From Arenicola marina (Eukaryota > Annelida > Polychaeta > Arenicolidae), in assembly GCA_964019135.1 (NCBI GenBank), contig OZ025256.1, positions 4,175,249-4,239,248 of the forward strand: a stretch of 64,000 nucleotides of DNA. The letters are read 5' to 3'. Below, in pieces: positions 11,813-24,230 of the stretch; position 1 is the first letter of the stretch, and each line of letters opens with the position of its first letter. The position numbers and the translations under genes were made by a program. The notes under the pieces are model-generated. The model made no database searches and had not been told where the DNA came from. It saw nothing but the letters and a program-made list of their open reading frames with translations.

Positions 11813-12356
11813 CTTAAACGTTACGCAATGCGTTTCAGTACGTCTATTGTACCTCGAGCAACCATTCCCTGCAAACTTTGCAATAAAAACATCATTAACG
11901 TTTGATTTAATTTGCAGTGAACCTTCCAATGGACAAATCAACATATGGACCTTAGCTATCTTCCACTAAGCAGATAAGCTCTGTTGAACTGATACCATCC
12001 CACTGCTGGTCGGGGATACCCCCCAGCTGGAGGGAATCACCCGTTCCGTGGCATAGGCCCACACGTTCGGCTATTGCGAAATGTGCTCGAAAACGATTAA
12101 AATTTGCAGAAATGTTTATTATTTGTTAACTAGTTTGAACAATAATGACCTGATAGAATTAATAGTGACCATTGGCGGCAGGAGAGAAAGGCCCTTGTGC
12201 CACTCACCAGGGCCACACATCATATGCACCAGCCGTTCGCGCAAACTTGCAGGTATAGCCTCGTTCTCGCGTGGTAATTCCCAACTTACATGTGAATAAA
12301 GCGAATGGCATGGACAGCACACCCCACAGGCGCTCATATCTTATCTTATTATTGTA

Positions 12357-13150
12357 GAGTGGGGCAACACGCCTACATTAAGCAAGATGCGCCTTTTTTT
12401 TTTTAGTATGATGAGAGAAAATCTAGATAACGTCAGAGACCTTCATCACGCATGGCTCTACGTTAAGGATACAGGGATTTGTGTGTAAATATTAACCGTA
12501 AGACGTGGAAAACGAAAAGGCAAAATTCTATTTTGGGGCGTTTTGCCCCACACCGGGGGCAAAAGGCCCTCTTTTTAAAGTCATGATATAGGTGAATAAT
12601 ATATGTATGCGCAGCTTTAAGGATTTCTATGAGACTACAATATGATAAACATTAATAAAGTAGACAAATTTTCGTTTCATGTGTTAAACAAGAAATATAA
12701 TTTTAATGAGAGAATTGATAATGGGGCAAAACGCCTACCAATGGTAACACTTCTACCCAATAATCTGGTAGGCGTTTTGCCCCAAAATGAAGTGGGCGTT
12801 TTACCCCATCAGACAACAGTAATTTTTTTTTAGCCTAGCCCGCCTTTATGTAATTATCGCCTAATTTAACAGACACATCGTTGCAGCTTATAATCTTGTT
12901 ATTGTGACTGACCTGGTAATCAGACCTGATTCATGATAAGTCAGCTATGGTGAGCCAATAATTCTCGAGCAATTTTACAAAAAAGGAGGTCATAATGGAA
13001 AATTGTCAATGTTATACTTATTTTTGCATACTCGACCCCACGCTTCTAGAAGACGTTCGAATATGATCACGTGACACGTATGCGTCACTCATAGTCTTCC
13101 AGAACATACGCATCTGGGCTATTTTGGGCATGGACTTTTTTACCCCACCC
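12357..13150. mobile_element. Putative MITE with GRGTGGGG termini
   Basis: The left end GAGTGGGGCAACACG and the reverse complement of the right end, GGGTGGGGTAAAAAAG, form a short imperfect inverted repeat. TA flanks both sides, as in Tc1/mariner-type insertions. Inside, an 18-bp perfect inverted repeat (GGGGCAAAACGCCTACCA, 12723-12740 and 12766-12783) makes a hairpin. Related GGGGCGTTTTGCCCC words occur near 12535 and 12790. No transposase. Confidence 0.5.
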
Positions 13151-13371
13151 TACCCTATAGGCGGTGCCTGAGAGGGGGGCGTTGTTTATTTACTTCGGGG
13201 TTTCTGTTAGCAGATCTGAGCGCCTGTGGCACACCCCCTTCACTGCACAGTAATGTAGTGCACCCCCCCCCTCCCCGCCTCTCCGGGAGTGAAAACCACC
13301 GTGGTGTGGTTTTATACATGAATCAGACAACAGCCAGTATTCGAAAACCACCCTACACGAGAAAACAGGCC

Positions 13372-13385
13372 TATATATATAAAAG
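13372..13385 (+). promoter_or_regulatory. TATA box of ankyrin gene A
   Basis: TATATATATAAAAG lies about 30 bp before the inferred transcription start. Equivalent boxes occur upstream of the same non-coding exon in unit B (44149-44160) and unit C (60503-60517). In A and C the upstream flank also shares GAAAACCACCC. Confidence 0.65.
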
Positions 13386-13404
13386 TCCAAGTTACGCTAG
13401 TCGA

Positions 13405-13493
13405 GTGTGCATTAGTTAGTGGACCTTTCTCTTCAGAGCGCCGCCTCCAGCTTGGGCGGTGTATAAGGCGAGAGGATACTCATGTTCTCATAG
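13405..13493 (+). other. Predicted non-coding first exon, ankyrin gene A
   Basis: It ends at the donor CATAG|GTAAGTT (intron starts 13494). It shares GCGCCGCCTCCA and GTATAAGG with unit B (exon end 44285) and ATGTTCTCA/TGTTCTCA with units B and C. In A only, it carries a tiny upstream frame, ATG TTC TCA TAG, that ends exactly at the splice site. The acceptor is CATTGCAG at 19536. The 5' end is approximate. Confidence 0.6.
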
Positions 13494-14212
13494 GTAAGTT
13501 ATTCTACATGTTGGCCTATGGCTATGACTACTGACGTGGAGCTTGGGCCGTGATTCACAGGTGGATGTACTACACTATTGCCCATACCACATGCACGGAG
13601 AGCATACGGTGCATATATTGTCATTGTTCTTGTGTGAGTCCTTATCATAATATAACCGCGGGTCGATTAGCTATCCATAGTTTAATGTTCAAACTGTAGA
13701 TATATATTCCACCGCGTAGTATGTGGGGGACTCATGTGTCCGCCTGGTTAAGACGAAAATATACGATACGACTTTCGTCTCATGTCGGTGTGTTCGGTGT
13801 GTCTGTCTCTGTGTTTTGGTGTGTTGTCTGTCTCTGTGTTTTGGTGTGTGTGTGTGTATCTGTCTGCCTTGTCACGCATTATCTGTTGAATGCTTTAAGA
13901 TATCGACTTTCAAATTCACCGCAAGATGCGGAATGGCTATCGTCAGGCTTAGGATTTTTGTCTTCAAAATTCCCTTAACCATTGAAAGATAAGACCAAAA
14001 ATCGGGGAAATCGCCATAACATTCACAGCTGTCATTTAATCACGCTGCAAATTATTTCACGTATTATTTCCCGTAAGTACTTTGTATTCAGTCTTTACAT
14101 TTGGCAATTCGCCCGGATAGTTGTTCTGCAAATATTCAAGCCAATAAGAGGATTTTGGCCAGAATATGGCTCCAAGGTTACTGACTAGTGTTAGGGTTAG
14201 GGTTAGGCTTAG

Positions 14213-14280
14213 GTCAAAGTGGGATCTGAATGGTCAACTAGAGATCTGAGGGGTCAAACGGGATCTCCCAGACTCCAGCT
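14213..14280 (+). repeat. 69-bp dispersed repeat, second copy
   Basis: Matches 10301-10369. It directly precedes the 35-bp array, sharing the junction word GACTCCAGCT, and follows a TTAGGG-type run at 14190-14206. Confidence 0.75.
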
Positions 14281-14282
14281 TT

Positions 14283-17200
14283 ATGCAACACCGCGGCTCT
14301 CATACCCACCCAGCTTTGTCCAACACCGTGGCTCTCATACCCACCCAGCCTTGTCTAACACCGCGGCTATCTCACCCACCCAGCCTTGTCCGACACCGCG
14401 GCTGTCCCACCCACCCAGCCTTGTCCAACACCGCGGCTCTCCCACCCACCAAGCCTTGTCCAACACCGCGGCTCTCCCACCCACCCAGCCTTGTCCAACA
14501 CCGCGGTTCTCCCACCCACCAAGCCTTGTACAACATCGCGGCTCTCCCACCCACCCAGCCTTGTCCAACACCGCAGCTCTCCCACCCACCCAGCCTTGTA
14601 CAACACCGTGGCTCTCCCACCCACCCAGCCTTGTCCAACACCGCGGCTCTCCGAAACACCCGGCCTTGTCCAACACCGCGGCTCTCCCACCTATCCAGCC
14701 TTGTCCAACACCGCAGCTCTCCCACCCACCCAGCCTTGTCCAACACCGCGCCTCTCCCACCCACCCAGCCTTGTCTAACACCGCGGCTGTCCCACCCACC
14801 CAGCCTTGTCAACACCGCGGCTCTCCCACCCACCAAGCCTTGTCCAACACCGCGGCTCTCCCACCCACCCAGCCTTGTCCAACACCGCAGCTCTCCCACC
14901 CACCCAGCCTTGTACAACACCGCGGCTCTCCAACCCACCCAGCCTTGTCCAACACCGCGGCTATCCCACCCAACCAGCCTTGTCCGACACCGCGGCTCTC
15001 CCACCCACCCAGCCTTGTCCAACACCGCAGCTCTACCGCCCACCCAACCTTGTCCAACACCGCGGCTCTCCCACCCACCCAGCCTTGTCCAACACCGCAG
15101 CTCTCCCTCCCACCCAGCCTTGTCCAACACCGCGGCTCTCCCACTCCCCCAGCCTTGTCCAGATATGCGGCTATCCCACCCACCCAACCTTGTCCAGCAA
15201 TGCGGCTCCCCAACCCTCCCAGATTTGTCCAGCAATGCGTCTCTCCCACCCACTCAGCCTTGTCCAACACCGCGGCTCTCCCACCCACCCAACCTTGTAC
15301 AGCACCGCGGCTCTCCCACCCACCCGGCCTTGTGCAACACCGCGGCTCTCCCACCCACCCAGCCTTGTCTAACACCGCGGCTCTCCCGCCATCCCAGCCT
15401 TGTCCAACACCGCAGCTCTCCCAGCCACCCAGCCTTGTACAACACCGCGGCTCTCCAACCCACCCAATCTTGTCCAACACCGCGGATATCCCACCCAACC
15501 AGCCTTGTCCGACAGCGCGGCTCTCCCACCCACCCAGCCTAGTCCAACACTGCAGCTCTACCGCCCACCCAACCTTGTCCAACACCGCGGCTCTCCCGTC
15601 CACCCAACCCTGGCTAACACCGCGGCTCTCCCACCCACCCAGCCTTGTCTAACACCGCGGCTATCTCACCCATCCAGCCTTGTCCGACACCGCGGCTGTC
15701 CCACCCACCCAGCCTTGTCCAACACCGCGGCCCTCCCACCCACCCAGCCTTGTACAACATCGCGGCTCTCCCACCCACCCAGCCTTGTCCAACACCGCAG
15801 CTCTCCCACCCACCCAGCCTTGTACAACACCGTGGCTCTCCCACCCACCCAGCCTTGTCCAACACCGCGGCTCTCCGAAACACCCGGCCTTGTCCAACAC
15901 CGCGGCTCTCCCACCTATCCAGCCTTGTCCAACACCGCAGCTCTCCCACCCACCAAGCCTTGTCTAACACCGCGGCTGTCCCACCCACCCAGCGTTGTCC
16001 AACACCGCGGCTCTCCGAAACACCCGGCCTTGTCCAACACCGCGGCTCTCCCACCCACCCAGCCTTGTCTAACACCGCGGCTGTCCCACCCACCCAGCGT
16101 TGTCCAACACCGCGGCTCTCCCACCCACCAAGCCTTGTCCAACACCGCGGCTCTCCCACCCACCCAGCCTTGTCCAACACCGCGGCTCTCCGAAACACCC
16201 GGCCTTGTCCAACACCGCGGCTCTCCCACCCACCCAGCCTTGTCCAACACCGCGCCTCTCCCACCCCCCCCCAGCCTTGTCTAACACCGCGGCTGTCCCA
16301 CCCACCCAGCGTTGTCCAACACCGCGGCTCTCCCACCCACCAAGCCTTGTCCAACACCGCGGCTCTCCCACCCACCCAGCCTTGTCCAACACCGCAGCTC
16401 TCCCACCCACCCAGCCTTGTCCAACACCGCGCCTCTCCCACCCACCCAGCCTTGTCCAACACCGCGGCTGTCCCACCCACCAAGCCTTGTCTAACACCGC
16501 GGCTGTCCCACCCACCCAGCCTTGTCCAACACCGCGGCTGTCCCACCCACCAAGCCTTGTCTAACACCGCGGCTGTCCCACCCACCCAGCCTTGTCCAAC
16601 ACCGCGGCTCTCCCACCCACCAAGCCTTGTCCAACACCGCGGCTCTCCCACCCACCCAGCCTTGACCAACACCGCGGATCTCCCACCCACCCAGCCTTGT
16701 ACAACACCGCGGCTCTCCCACCCACCCAGCCTTGTCCAACACCGCAGCTCTCCCACCCACCCAGCCTTGTACAACACCGTGGCTCTCCCACCCACCCAGC
16801 CTTGTCCAACACCGCGGCTCTCCCACCCACCAAGCCTTGTCCAACACCGCGGCTCTCCCACCCACCCAGCCTTGTCCAACACCGCAGCTCTCCCACCCAC
16901 CCAGCCTTGTACAACACCGCGGCTCTCCAACCCACCCAGCCTTGTCCAACACCGCAGCTCTCCCACCCACCCAACCTTGTACAACACCGCGGCTCTCCCA
17001 CCCACCCAGCCTTGTCCAACACCGCAGCTCTACCGCCCACCCAACCTTGTCCAACACCGCGGCTCTCCCACCCACCCAGCCTTGTCCAACACCGCAGCTC
17101 TCCCTCCCACCCAGCCTTGTCCAACACCGCGGCTCTCCCACTCCCCCAGCCTTGTCCAGATATGCGGCTATCCCACCCACCCAGCCTTGTCCAGCAATGC

Positions 17201-19075
17201 GGCTCCCCAACCCTCCCAGATTTGTCCAGCAATGCGTCTCTCCCACCCACTCAGCCTTGTCCAACACCGCGGCTCTCCCACCCACCTAACCTTGTACAGC
17301 ACCGCGGCTCTCCCACCCACCCGGCCTTGTGCAACACCGCGGCTCTCCCACCCACCCAGCCTTGTCTAACACCGCGGCTCTCCCGCCATCCCAGCCTTGT
17401 CCAACACCGCAGCTCTCCCACCCACCCAGCCTTGTACAACACCGCGGCTCTCCAACCCACCCAATCTTGTCCAACACCGCGGATATCCCACCCAACCAGC
17501 CTTGTCCGACAGCGCGGCTCTCCCACCCACCCAGCCTAGTCCAACACTGCAGCTCTACCGCCCACCCAACCTTGTCCAACACCGCGGCTCTCCCGTCCAC
17601 CCAACCCTGGCTAACACCGCGGCTCTCCCACCCACCCAGCCTTGTCTAACACCGCGGCTATCTCACCCATCCAGCCTTGTCCGACACCGCGGCTGTCCCA
17701 CCCACCCAGCCTTGTCCAACACCGCGGCCCTCCCACCCACCCAGCCTTGTACAACATCGCGGCTCTCCCACCCACCCAGCCTTGTCCAACACCGCAGCTC
17801 TCCCACCCACCCAGCCTTGTACAACACCGTGGCTCTCCCACCCACCCAGCCTTGTCCAACACCGCGGCTCTCCGAAACACCCGGCCTTGTCCAACACCGC
17901 GGCTCTCCCACCTATCCAGCCTTGTCCAACACCGCAGCTCTCCCACCCACCAAGCCTTGTCTAACACCGCGGCTGTCCCACCCACCCAGCGTTGTCCAAC
18001 ACCGCGGCTCTCCGAAACACCCGGCCTTGTCCAACACCGCGGCTCTCCCACCCACCCAGCCTTGTCTAACACCGCGGCTGTCCCACCCACCCAGCGTTGT
18101 CCAACACCGCGGCTCTCCCACCCACCAAGCCTTGTCCAACACCGCGGCTCTCCCACCCACCCAGCCTTGTCCAACACCGCGGCTCTCCGAAACACCCGGC
18201 CTTGTCCAACACCGCGGCTCTCCCACCCACCCAGCCTTGTCCAACACCGCGCCTCTCCCACCCCCCCCCAGCCTTGTCTAACACCGCGGCTGTCCCACCC
18301 ACCCAGCGTTGTCCAACACCGCGGCTCTCCCACCCACCAAGCCTTGTCCAACACCGCGGCTCTCCCACCCACCCAGCCTTGTCCAACACCGCAGCTCTCC
18401 CACCCACCCAGCCTTGTCCAACACCGCGCCTCTCCCACCCACCCAGCCTTGTCCAACACCGCGGCTGTCCCACCCACCAAGCCTTGTCTAACACCGCGGC
18501 TGTCCCACCCACCCAGCCTTGTCCAACACCGCGGCTGTCCCACCCACCAAGCCTTGTCTAACACCGCGGCTGTCCCACCCACCCAGCCTTGTCCAACACC
18601 GCGGCTCTCCCACCCACCAAGCCTTGTCCAACACCGCGGCTCTCCCACCCACCCAGCCTTGACCAACACCGCGGATCTCCCACCCACCCAGCCTTGTACA
18701 ACACCGCGGCTCTCCCACCCACCCAGCCTTGTCCAACACCGCAGCTCTCCCACCCACCCAACCTTGTACAACACCGTGGCTCTCCCACCCACCCAGCCTT
18801 GTCCAACACCGCAGCTCTCCCACCCACCCAGCCTTGTCCAACACCGTGGCTCTCCCACCCACCCAGCCTTGTCCAACACCGCAGCTCTCCCACCCACCCA
18901 ACCTTGTACAACACCGCGGCTCTCCCACCCACCCAGCCTTGTCCAACACCGCAGCTCTCCCACCCACCCAACCTTGTACAACACCGTGGCTCTCCCACCC
19001 ACCCAGCCTTGTTTAACACCGCGGCTCTCCCACCCACCCAGCCTTGTCCAACACCGCGGCTCCCCCAGCCTTGGC
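14283..19075 (+). repeat. 35-bp minisatellite in intron 1 of ankyrin gene A
   Basis: About 137 tandem copies of a unit containing CACCCACCCAGCCTTGTCC and ending AACACCGCGG. Variant units (for example CCGAAACACCCGG, or CCGCAG for CCGCGG) show a higher-order structure. A block of 57 units repeats with a 1997-bp shift (for example 16261 and 18258), and an earlier partial block matches with a 1294-bp shift. The unit has no stop codon in most frames and its length is not a multiple of three, so all six frames stay open for hundreds of codons; these are not genes. Each unit carries a CCGCGG palindrome. The G-rich strand has GGGTGGGTGGG, so neighbouring units could form G-quadruplexes. Confidence 0.95.
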
Positions 19076-19100
19076 TACAGCTCTCTTGCCAAACACAGGG

Positions 19101-19392
19101 GTCGCCTCGATAGCTCAGTGGATTAGAGCGCTCGTCGTGAGTGCTCTGGCCATCTGAGAGCCTAACGCGAGAGCCACACGTAGATCGGTGGTTCGCTCCC
19201 ATCTGCGACCATGTCAGTGTGGCCGCAGGATACAGATCCCATGTCCTTCTTCGCAAAGAGTAGGGGTTTCCCCCTCGGGACATGGCTCCACTCTCTCTTA
19301 CTTCTCTCATTGACGCCATATGACCAGAATTGCTGCCTATGAAATAAAAAAAAAAAAGAATTGGTTAAAGCGTCCTGAATATACAACCAACC
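19101..19392 (+). mobile_element. tRNA-derived SINE, copy 1
   Basis: The head contains GATAGCTCAGTGGATTAGAGC (box A) and GGTTCGCTCCC (box B). The body contains CCATGTCAGTGTGG and CACTCTCTCTTACTTCTCTC, with a tail GCGTCCTGAATATACAACC. Full-length relatives lie at 46719-46972 and 35065-35322, with minus-strand partial copies at 43972-44054 and 57145-57346. The array end and the SINE junction are the same here as in unit B, so the SINE was in this intron before the duplication. Confidence 0.85.
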
Positions 19393-19639
19393 AATCCTGA
19401 TATACAACTGATATGTCTTGTTGTTAGGTCGCTTCTATGAGACTTATAGAACTTGTGTGAAACGCATGTGAAAGATTTGATTGGCTTACATAAATGGCAA
19501 TGACTTGGCATTAATGATGATTTTGTTTCATTGCAGGTGTCAAAGAGCGCATTATATATACAGTCCATGCAGTTAAAGACCAACTTGAACCAGTGTGTGG
19601 TGAGAGTACTATCTACCGCGTCGCTGAACACCGACGATA

Positions 19640-22600
19640 ATGGCCGCCACTGAAATGCTGAGGTCATCAGGGAACAGACTCAGGAGGCTGTGGGACGCAC
19701 CGGGGAAAACGAGGCATGACAAAAACGTCTGCCAGTCGGACCCGGGGAATGAACTCATGAAGGGTTGGGATGAAACTCCTCCCAGTCTGTGCGACCGGAA
19801 GGAAGCCTCAGCGGCTACAGGGGCCGAGAAGGGCACCGTTGGGGTCAGAAGGGTGACCTCGAACAGCTGGGTGACCTCGGACAGCCGGGTGACCGCGGAC
19901 AGCGTGGCCTGCCGATATTTGGGGTCACCAAGGGCCTGCTCCCTACAGGATGTAGCCTCATCGACGGCAGCCGAAGATGGAAAAACGAGGTTTAACAATC
20001 CTAGGGTACCTGCCGGGGATTCCAACGGGACAAAAGTCTCTCGGACGAGAACTACCGACAAAGATGATGATGATGATAATGATGATTCCTTCGTCTCTGG
20101 CCATTATCAACCGGGGAGCCTAGGGACGACCGCAGCATATAATAAACGTTCGTCGGAGGTCATTGACAAGGGAAGCCAGCGAAATGGCCATGTTGCAGGA
20201 GGGGGCACTGTGGCGCCTGTTTTTCAGAAAGAGGCAAAGGGGCAGCAAGTCAAGCCTCAAACTGTCGCGGTGGAACATGACCCGAAAAGGCAACGAGCAA
20301 TCTTCCTAACCATGAAAGGGATAATGAAAAGCCCGAGTTTTTATCCTTTCGACCTGCTGCTCCACCTACTCACTATGCCTACTGGGGCGCCCCTAGCGGC
20401 ACTGCGGGACGACCAAGGGATGAACCTGATGCATATAGCGGTGGAAACCCTTCGACCTGAATTTTTCCTGATGTTATTTTACCACGGATCGTGGCCCGAG
20501 TTGTCAAGAGCAACAGTCGATAAAGGAACCAGTTCTGGAAGTAAAAGTGTCTTCCATGGCTGCACGGCACTAGAGATGGCCAAGAAACTGGTGTCGAAAC
20601 CAAACGGTCCCGTCATGCTGGAAGAATTTAATTATTATAACTCTATAATGACCTCTATATCTGAGTTGAGTCTCGCCTGCCTGAAGTGCAACCAAGATGG
20701 CGTTGAACGTTTACTGGCAAACTCTAAGGCTGACGAGATACACAGGCTGGACAGATCAGGCTTCAACTGTCTGACATACGCCGCTGCCGGGGGAAGCTTG
20801 TCTTTGGTTGAACGTCTGGCCAGCCTCGGTGTCAATCCAAAGGTCATGAATGACAAAGGTCAGACTGCGCTCCATGTTGCGGCTGAACTAGGTCGTACAG
20901 AAATCTTCTCGTACCTCCTCAGGCAATGGCACATCGACCAGAGGGTAGCAGACAACAAGGGTCAGCGTGCAGTGGATCTTGTGGCCTTGAACGGTGATGT
21001 TGCGACTATGGAGGCGTTGGTGGCGAGTGGTGTGGAGCCTGATGCCAGATGTGTGGCTATAGCCACCAAACATCATCGTGTGGAGTTGGTCAAATACCTG
21101 GTGGACGTCTGCAAACTCGAAGTGACCGGAAGAGACCACAAAGGCCGCACGGGCTTCCTGAACGCATGCGCCAATGGCTTTCTCGACCTCGTCAAGTATT
21201 TCCGGTCCCACGGCGCGAGCCTCGCGGATAAAGACAACCACGGACGTGACTGCTTCCATCTGGCTGTAGAAAATGGCAAAACTGAAATTGTTGAATATCT
21301 CATTAAACATCCCGAACCGTCCCGCGGCCTAAAACAGTTGCTGAATGCCTGTGATAAGTACAGTGGGCAGGAGACAGTGCAACTGATCCGCGGACGTGAC
21401 CGGAACCGAGCTGCGTGGCACTACATCCAGGTACACCGCCACTTGATCCATGCCTTCACCCAGCAGCTGAAGACTGGATCCATCGACTTGCTCGACTTCG
21501 GCAGCAGTCTGCGAAGCGGATATGGCGAGGCTCCCAGCGCTGAGGACAGAAACGAAATTGAAAAGCTGAGTCTAAAGCGTCTGGAAACTTGCGCAGATCG
21601 CGACATGACCCCTCTTCATCTGGCGGTCTTCCACAGAGCACCGGAAGTGACGACGACGCGACTTCTAGAATTTGGCGCTGACCCGGACGCAAGAGACAAG
21701 TTTGGACAGACACCGCTCCACCTAGCGGCAATGAGAGGAACCATAGAGACCGTGAAGCTGCTGGAGAAATGGAATGCGACGTTTGACGTCAAAGACGCTG
21801 AAGGGAAACTAGCCGTTGACGTGGCCAATCGCAATGGTCACTTCGCTGTAGAGAACTACATTCGAGGGAAAGCTACACAGCAACATGGCAAGGTAGGAAC
21901 AGCGACGTGTCCTGGCTGGTATCTGGAGGGGGTAGAGCCGCTGTGGTGTGGGTAGCGACTGCGGACTAACCCTCTGTGAATTCAGCCCCCACCTCGGCCG
22001 TTCCATCCTTCCATATCATTGAATGTCTTGGCCCGGTTTTGCCTGTGTAGTCCCAGATGTGGCGTAATTAAGTCTTTATACCTCTATTCCATTTCATTTG
22101 TAAATGAATAGAATTGAATTATTTGGTGTAAAAACACGTCTTGATGATAATCCTTCTACCATGTCCTCACTGAGATGAGTGCATGGGATTAATAATAACG
22201 TATTGTTCACACAAACTAGTGTGATGTTACTGTAAGGCGAATGCTACAGTTTTTCCTCATATAATTTAAATTTTCATCCTGGAAACCGTACATTTAGATT
22301 TTTATTGCACTAAGAAATCTTGCTCTCTAAATGGGTGCCCTTACTCCTTCAAAAAGGGGGGCTTTGGGAACTGATGTTGTTTTAAACCCTTTTTCCATAT
22401 ATTTAAGTTTCGTATCTGTAAATCTTGCAGACAATCCAGGAGTTGTTGCAGATGAAACTTCGTGAATTGTCTGAGCAGAAGATGGAGGCACTGCGACAGA
22501 ATGGGGACGATGCACGAAGGCACTTGGTGGCCATATGTAAGTAACGTCTCGTTGTTGACCTTGTTGATGCTCCTTGCGAAAATAACATAATATATAAATA

Positions 22601-22953
22601 TATATATACATATAATCGTGTCTGTAAAGGTACCTAGTTGGGTCAAGGGACGCTCAGTCAAATATTAAAATTGGGCAGGAGTGAGGTAGTAAAGAAACTT
22701 GAAAGGGATGGACAACGATGAACTTCAATGATTGTGTATTGTTAAGGTGTTAAGGTAAGGTAAGTTACGTTTTAATGAATGTGGCCAATGTCTTACGACG
22801 GGAGGTATTTTGATAAAGTATGAGGTTAATGTCTATTATAAGTCAGCGTATTATCACCTTCCAGTGCGTGACATGACGATAGATATCAACATCGCGCTCC
22901 AAGACTTGGGAAGCGGTCCAGTTATGGAGGAGTCCAACGGCACTGAACCATAA
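19640..22953 (+). CDS. Ankyrin-repeat protein gene, unit A (3 coding exons)
   Basis: The exons are 19640-21892, 22431-22536 and 22865-22953, with introns GT-AG and phases 0 and 1; the product is 815 residues. The start ATG lies 103 bp after the acceptor at 19536. Residues 1-230 are low-complexity: a hexapeptide VTSDSR-type repeat (three copies) and an Asp run. Ankyrin repeats lie at about 255, 369, 404, 437, 498, 533, 654, 687 and 720 (for example GQTALHVAAELGRTEI, TPLHLAVFH and GQTPLHLAAMRGT). Residues 560-650 form a non-ankyrin insert (AWHYIQVHRHLIHA). Exons 2-3 encode a charged, probably helical tail (IQELLQMKLRELSEQKMEAL). Ankyrin repeats bind partner proteins, so a cytoplasmic scaffold role is likely, but the specific family was not recognised. 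Without splicing at 21893, translation would stop at 21955. An upstream ATG at 19567 opens an overlapping uORF. Confidence 0.85.
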
Positions 22954-23272
22954 GGAAGTGACGTCACAACAGAGGATGCTGCGATCAAGGAAACATATTA
23001 CCTTCTCATTGTTTGTACTATTTTTTACGGTTAATAGGGGTTTTAACTCAAATGTGTAGCACGACATAAATAACTAGTCACATTTAGCTAGTTACTGGTA
23101 TTAATCTCTATACAACAATTAAAACGTTCAGGCCTAATGCCCCAAGAAAGGATTTGAACTTAAATCTGTAGCGTACCATACATAACACGACATGTTTCTT
23201 TAGTTACTTGTAGTAATCTATATATAACAATAATAATATTTAAGCGGACAACGTAAAAATTAATTTATTGTC

Positions 23273-23293
23273 AATAAAAGCATTGTCAATAAA
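23273..23293 (+). terminator. Candidate polyadenylation signals, ankyrin gene A
   Basis: Two AATAAA words (23273-23278 and 23288-23293) lie in tandem within a duplicated TGTCAATAAAAGCA, about 320 bp after the stop codon. They are repeated at about +2685 in the second tandem copy. Confidence 0.5.
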
Positions 23294-24140
23294 AGCAAAT
23301 ATAGAAGCATCTACTGTTGATAATCCTGTTTTAAATGTAAGTGTCTAAGACCAAACTTGTATGCAAATAAAGCAGCTTGTTTGTCGTAGCTTACATCTCG
23401 TCCAGCTCTTTTCATCTGTCAAGTATGCATTTGTCTATGCGAAATCATATCAGTTATAATGGTAAACGTAGTAACTCTTTCAGATAAAAAATGTATATTG
23501 TATTGATGTACATCTCAGCTCAATTGGATTTATTTACCGTAATAAGGGTATCATGATACCAACAAAATACGGCTTCCTGATAGCACTATAATACGGAGTC
23601 ACATACTGGGAGATGACCTAAAAGTAACAAGATCGACCGGCAGTACATATTGACAACATGGGTGTGACGTATAATTCTACTACCCCCCTCCCCCCTTCCC
23701 CCGCCACACACACACACACAGACACACACGAAAACTGTTCACATTGTTTTATATTACATATATATATATATATGAATGATCTGGAGCTCTAGAGTAGAAA
23801 GAATAATCGGAACGCTTACTGACCTATTCAATGGCCATTGTCCTATCTAGAATGCGGACCTAATGCTGTCATCAGCTTTTCAACTATCAGATAGAAGTGG
23901 CGTGGGTTGATTATATAGCATGAGAATAATCTGCTAGAAAACAAAGGAGGTCAACCTAGTAATAGATCGAGTTGCATAAGCGTATTGTCTATAGACAACA
24001 ATCCTGGATTCTTCCTGTTCTCATCTGGATTTGGATTCTCACCAACTCGTGCAGGCGGATATACAACCTTGCGTTGATGATCGACTGTTATACAATGCGC
24101 CCCCAGACCTATGGCGGGCCATCCTAATATGTATTTACTA

Positions 24141-24230
24141 ATTCTTGATATTAACCATTCAATTCTTGATATCAAGAATACAGAGCGTCATTTCTTGATA
24201 TCAACAATATAATTTTTGATATCAAGAATT
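24141..24230. repeat. Cluster of GATATC-centred palindromes
   Basis: Four close copies of TTCTTGATATCAAGAA-like words occur in 90 bp; ATTCTTGATATCAAGAAT at 24162-24179 is a perfect 18-bp palindrome. The cluster is repeated at about 26826-26915 in the tandem copy. Confidence 0.7.

Larger units (their letters stand above)
9931..12354. other. Intergenic DNA between membrane and ankyrin genes A
   Basis: No gene was recognised. It contains long G or C runs (10139-10156, 10218-10229, 11569-11597), a 69-bp repeat at 10301-10369 shared with 14213-14280, degenerate CTAACC repeats at 10709-10790, and a tRNA-like fragment at 11742-11812. Confidence 0.5.

Noticed and set aside
14190..14206. Chromosome end or fusion point
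   Set aside because: Only about three TTAGGG units; interstitial repeats this short are common.
14283..19075. CRISPR-like array
   Set aside because: Units are directly adjacent, with no unique spacers, and the setting is an animal intron.
14219..19126. Very long open frames (up to 574 codons) on both strands with a Pro/His/Ser-rich repeat
   Set aside because: They are produced by a 35-bp tandem repeat that lacks stop codons in nearly all frames. Frames overlap on both strands, many lack an ATG, and the region is an intron.
21893..21955. Extension of ankyrin protein A by 20 residues to the stop at 21955
   Set aside because: This needs a retained intron. A GT donor at 21893 and an in-frame downstream exon, conserved in unit B, give a better model.
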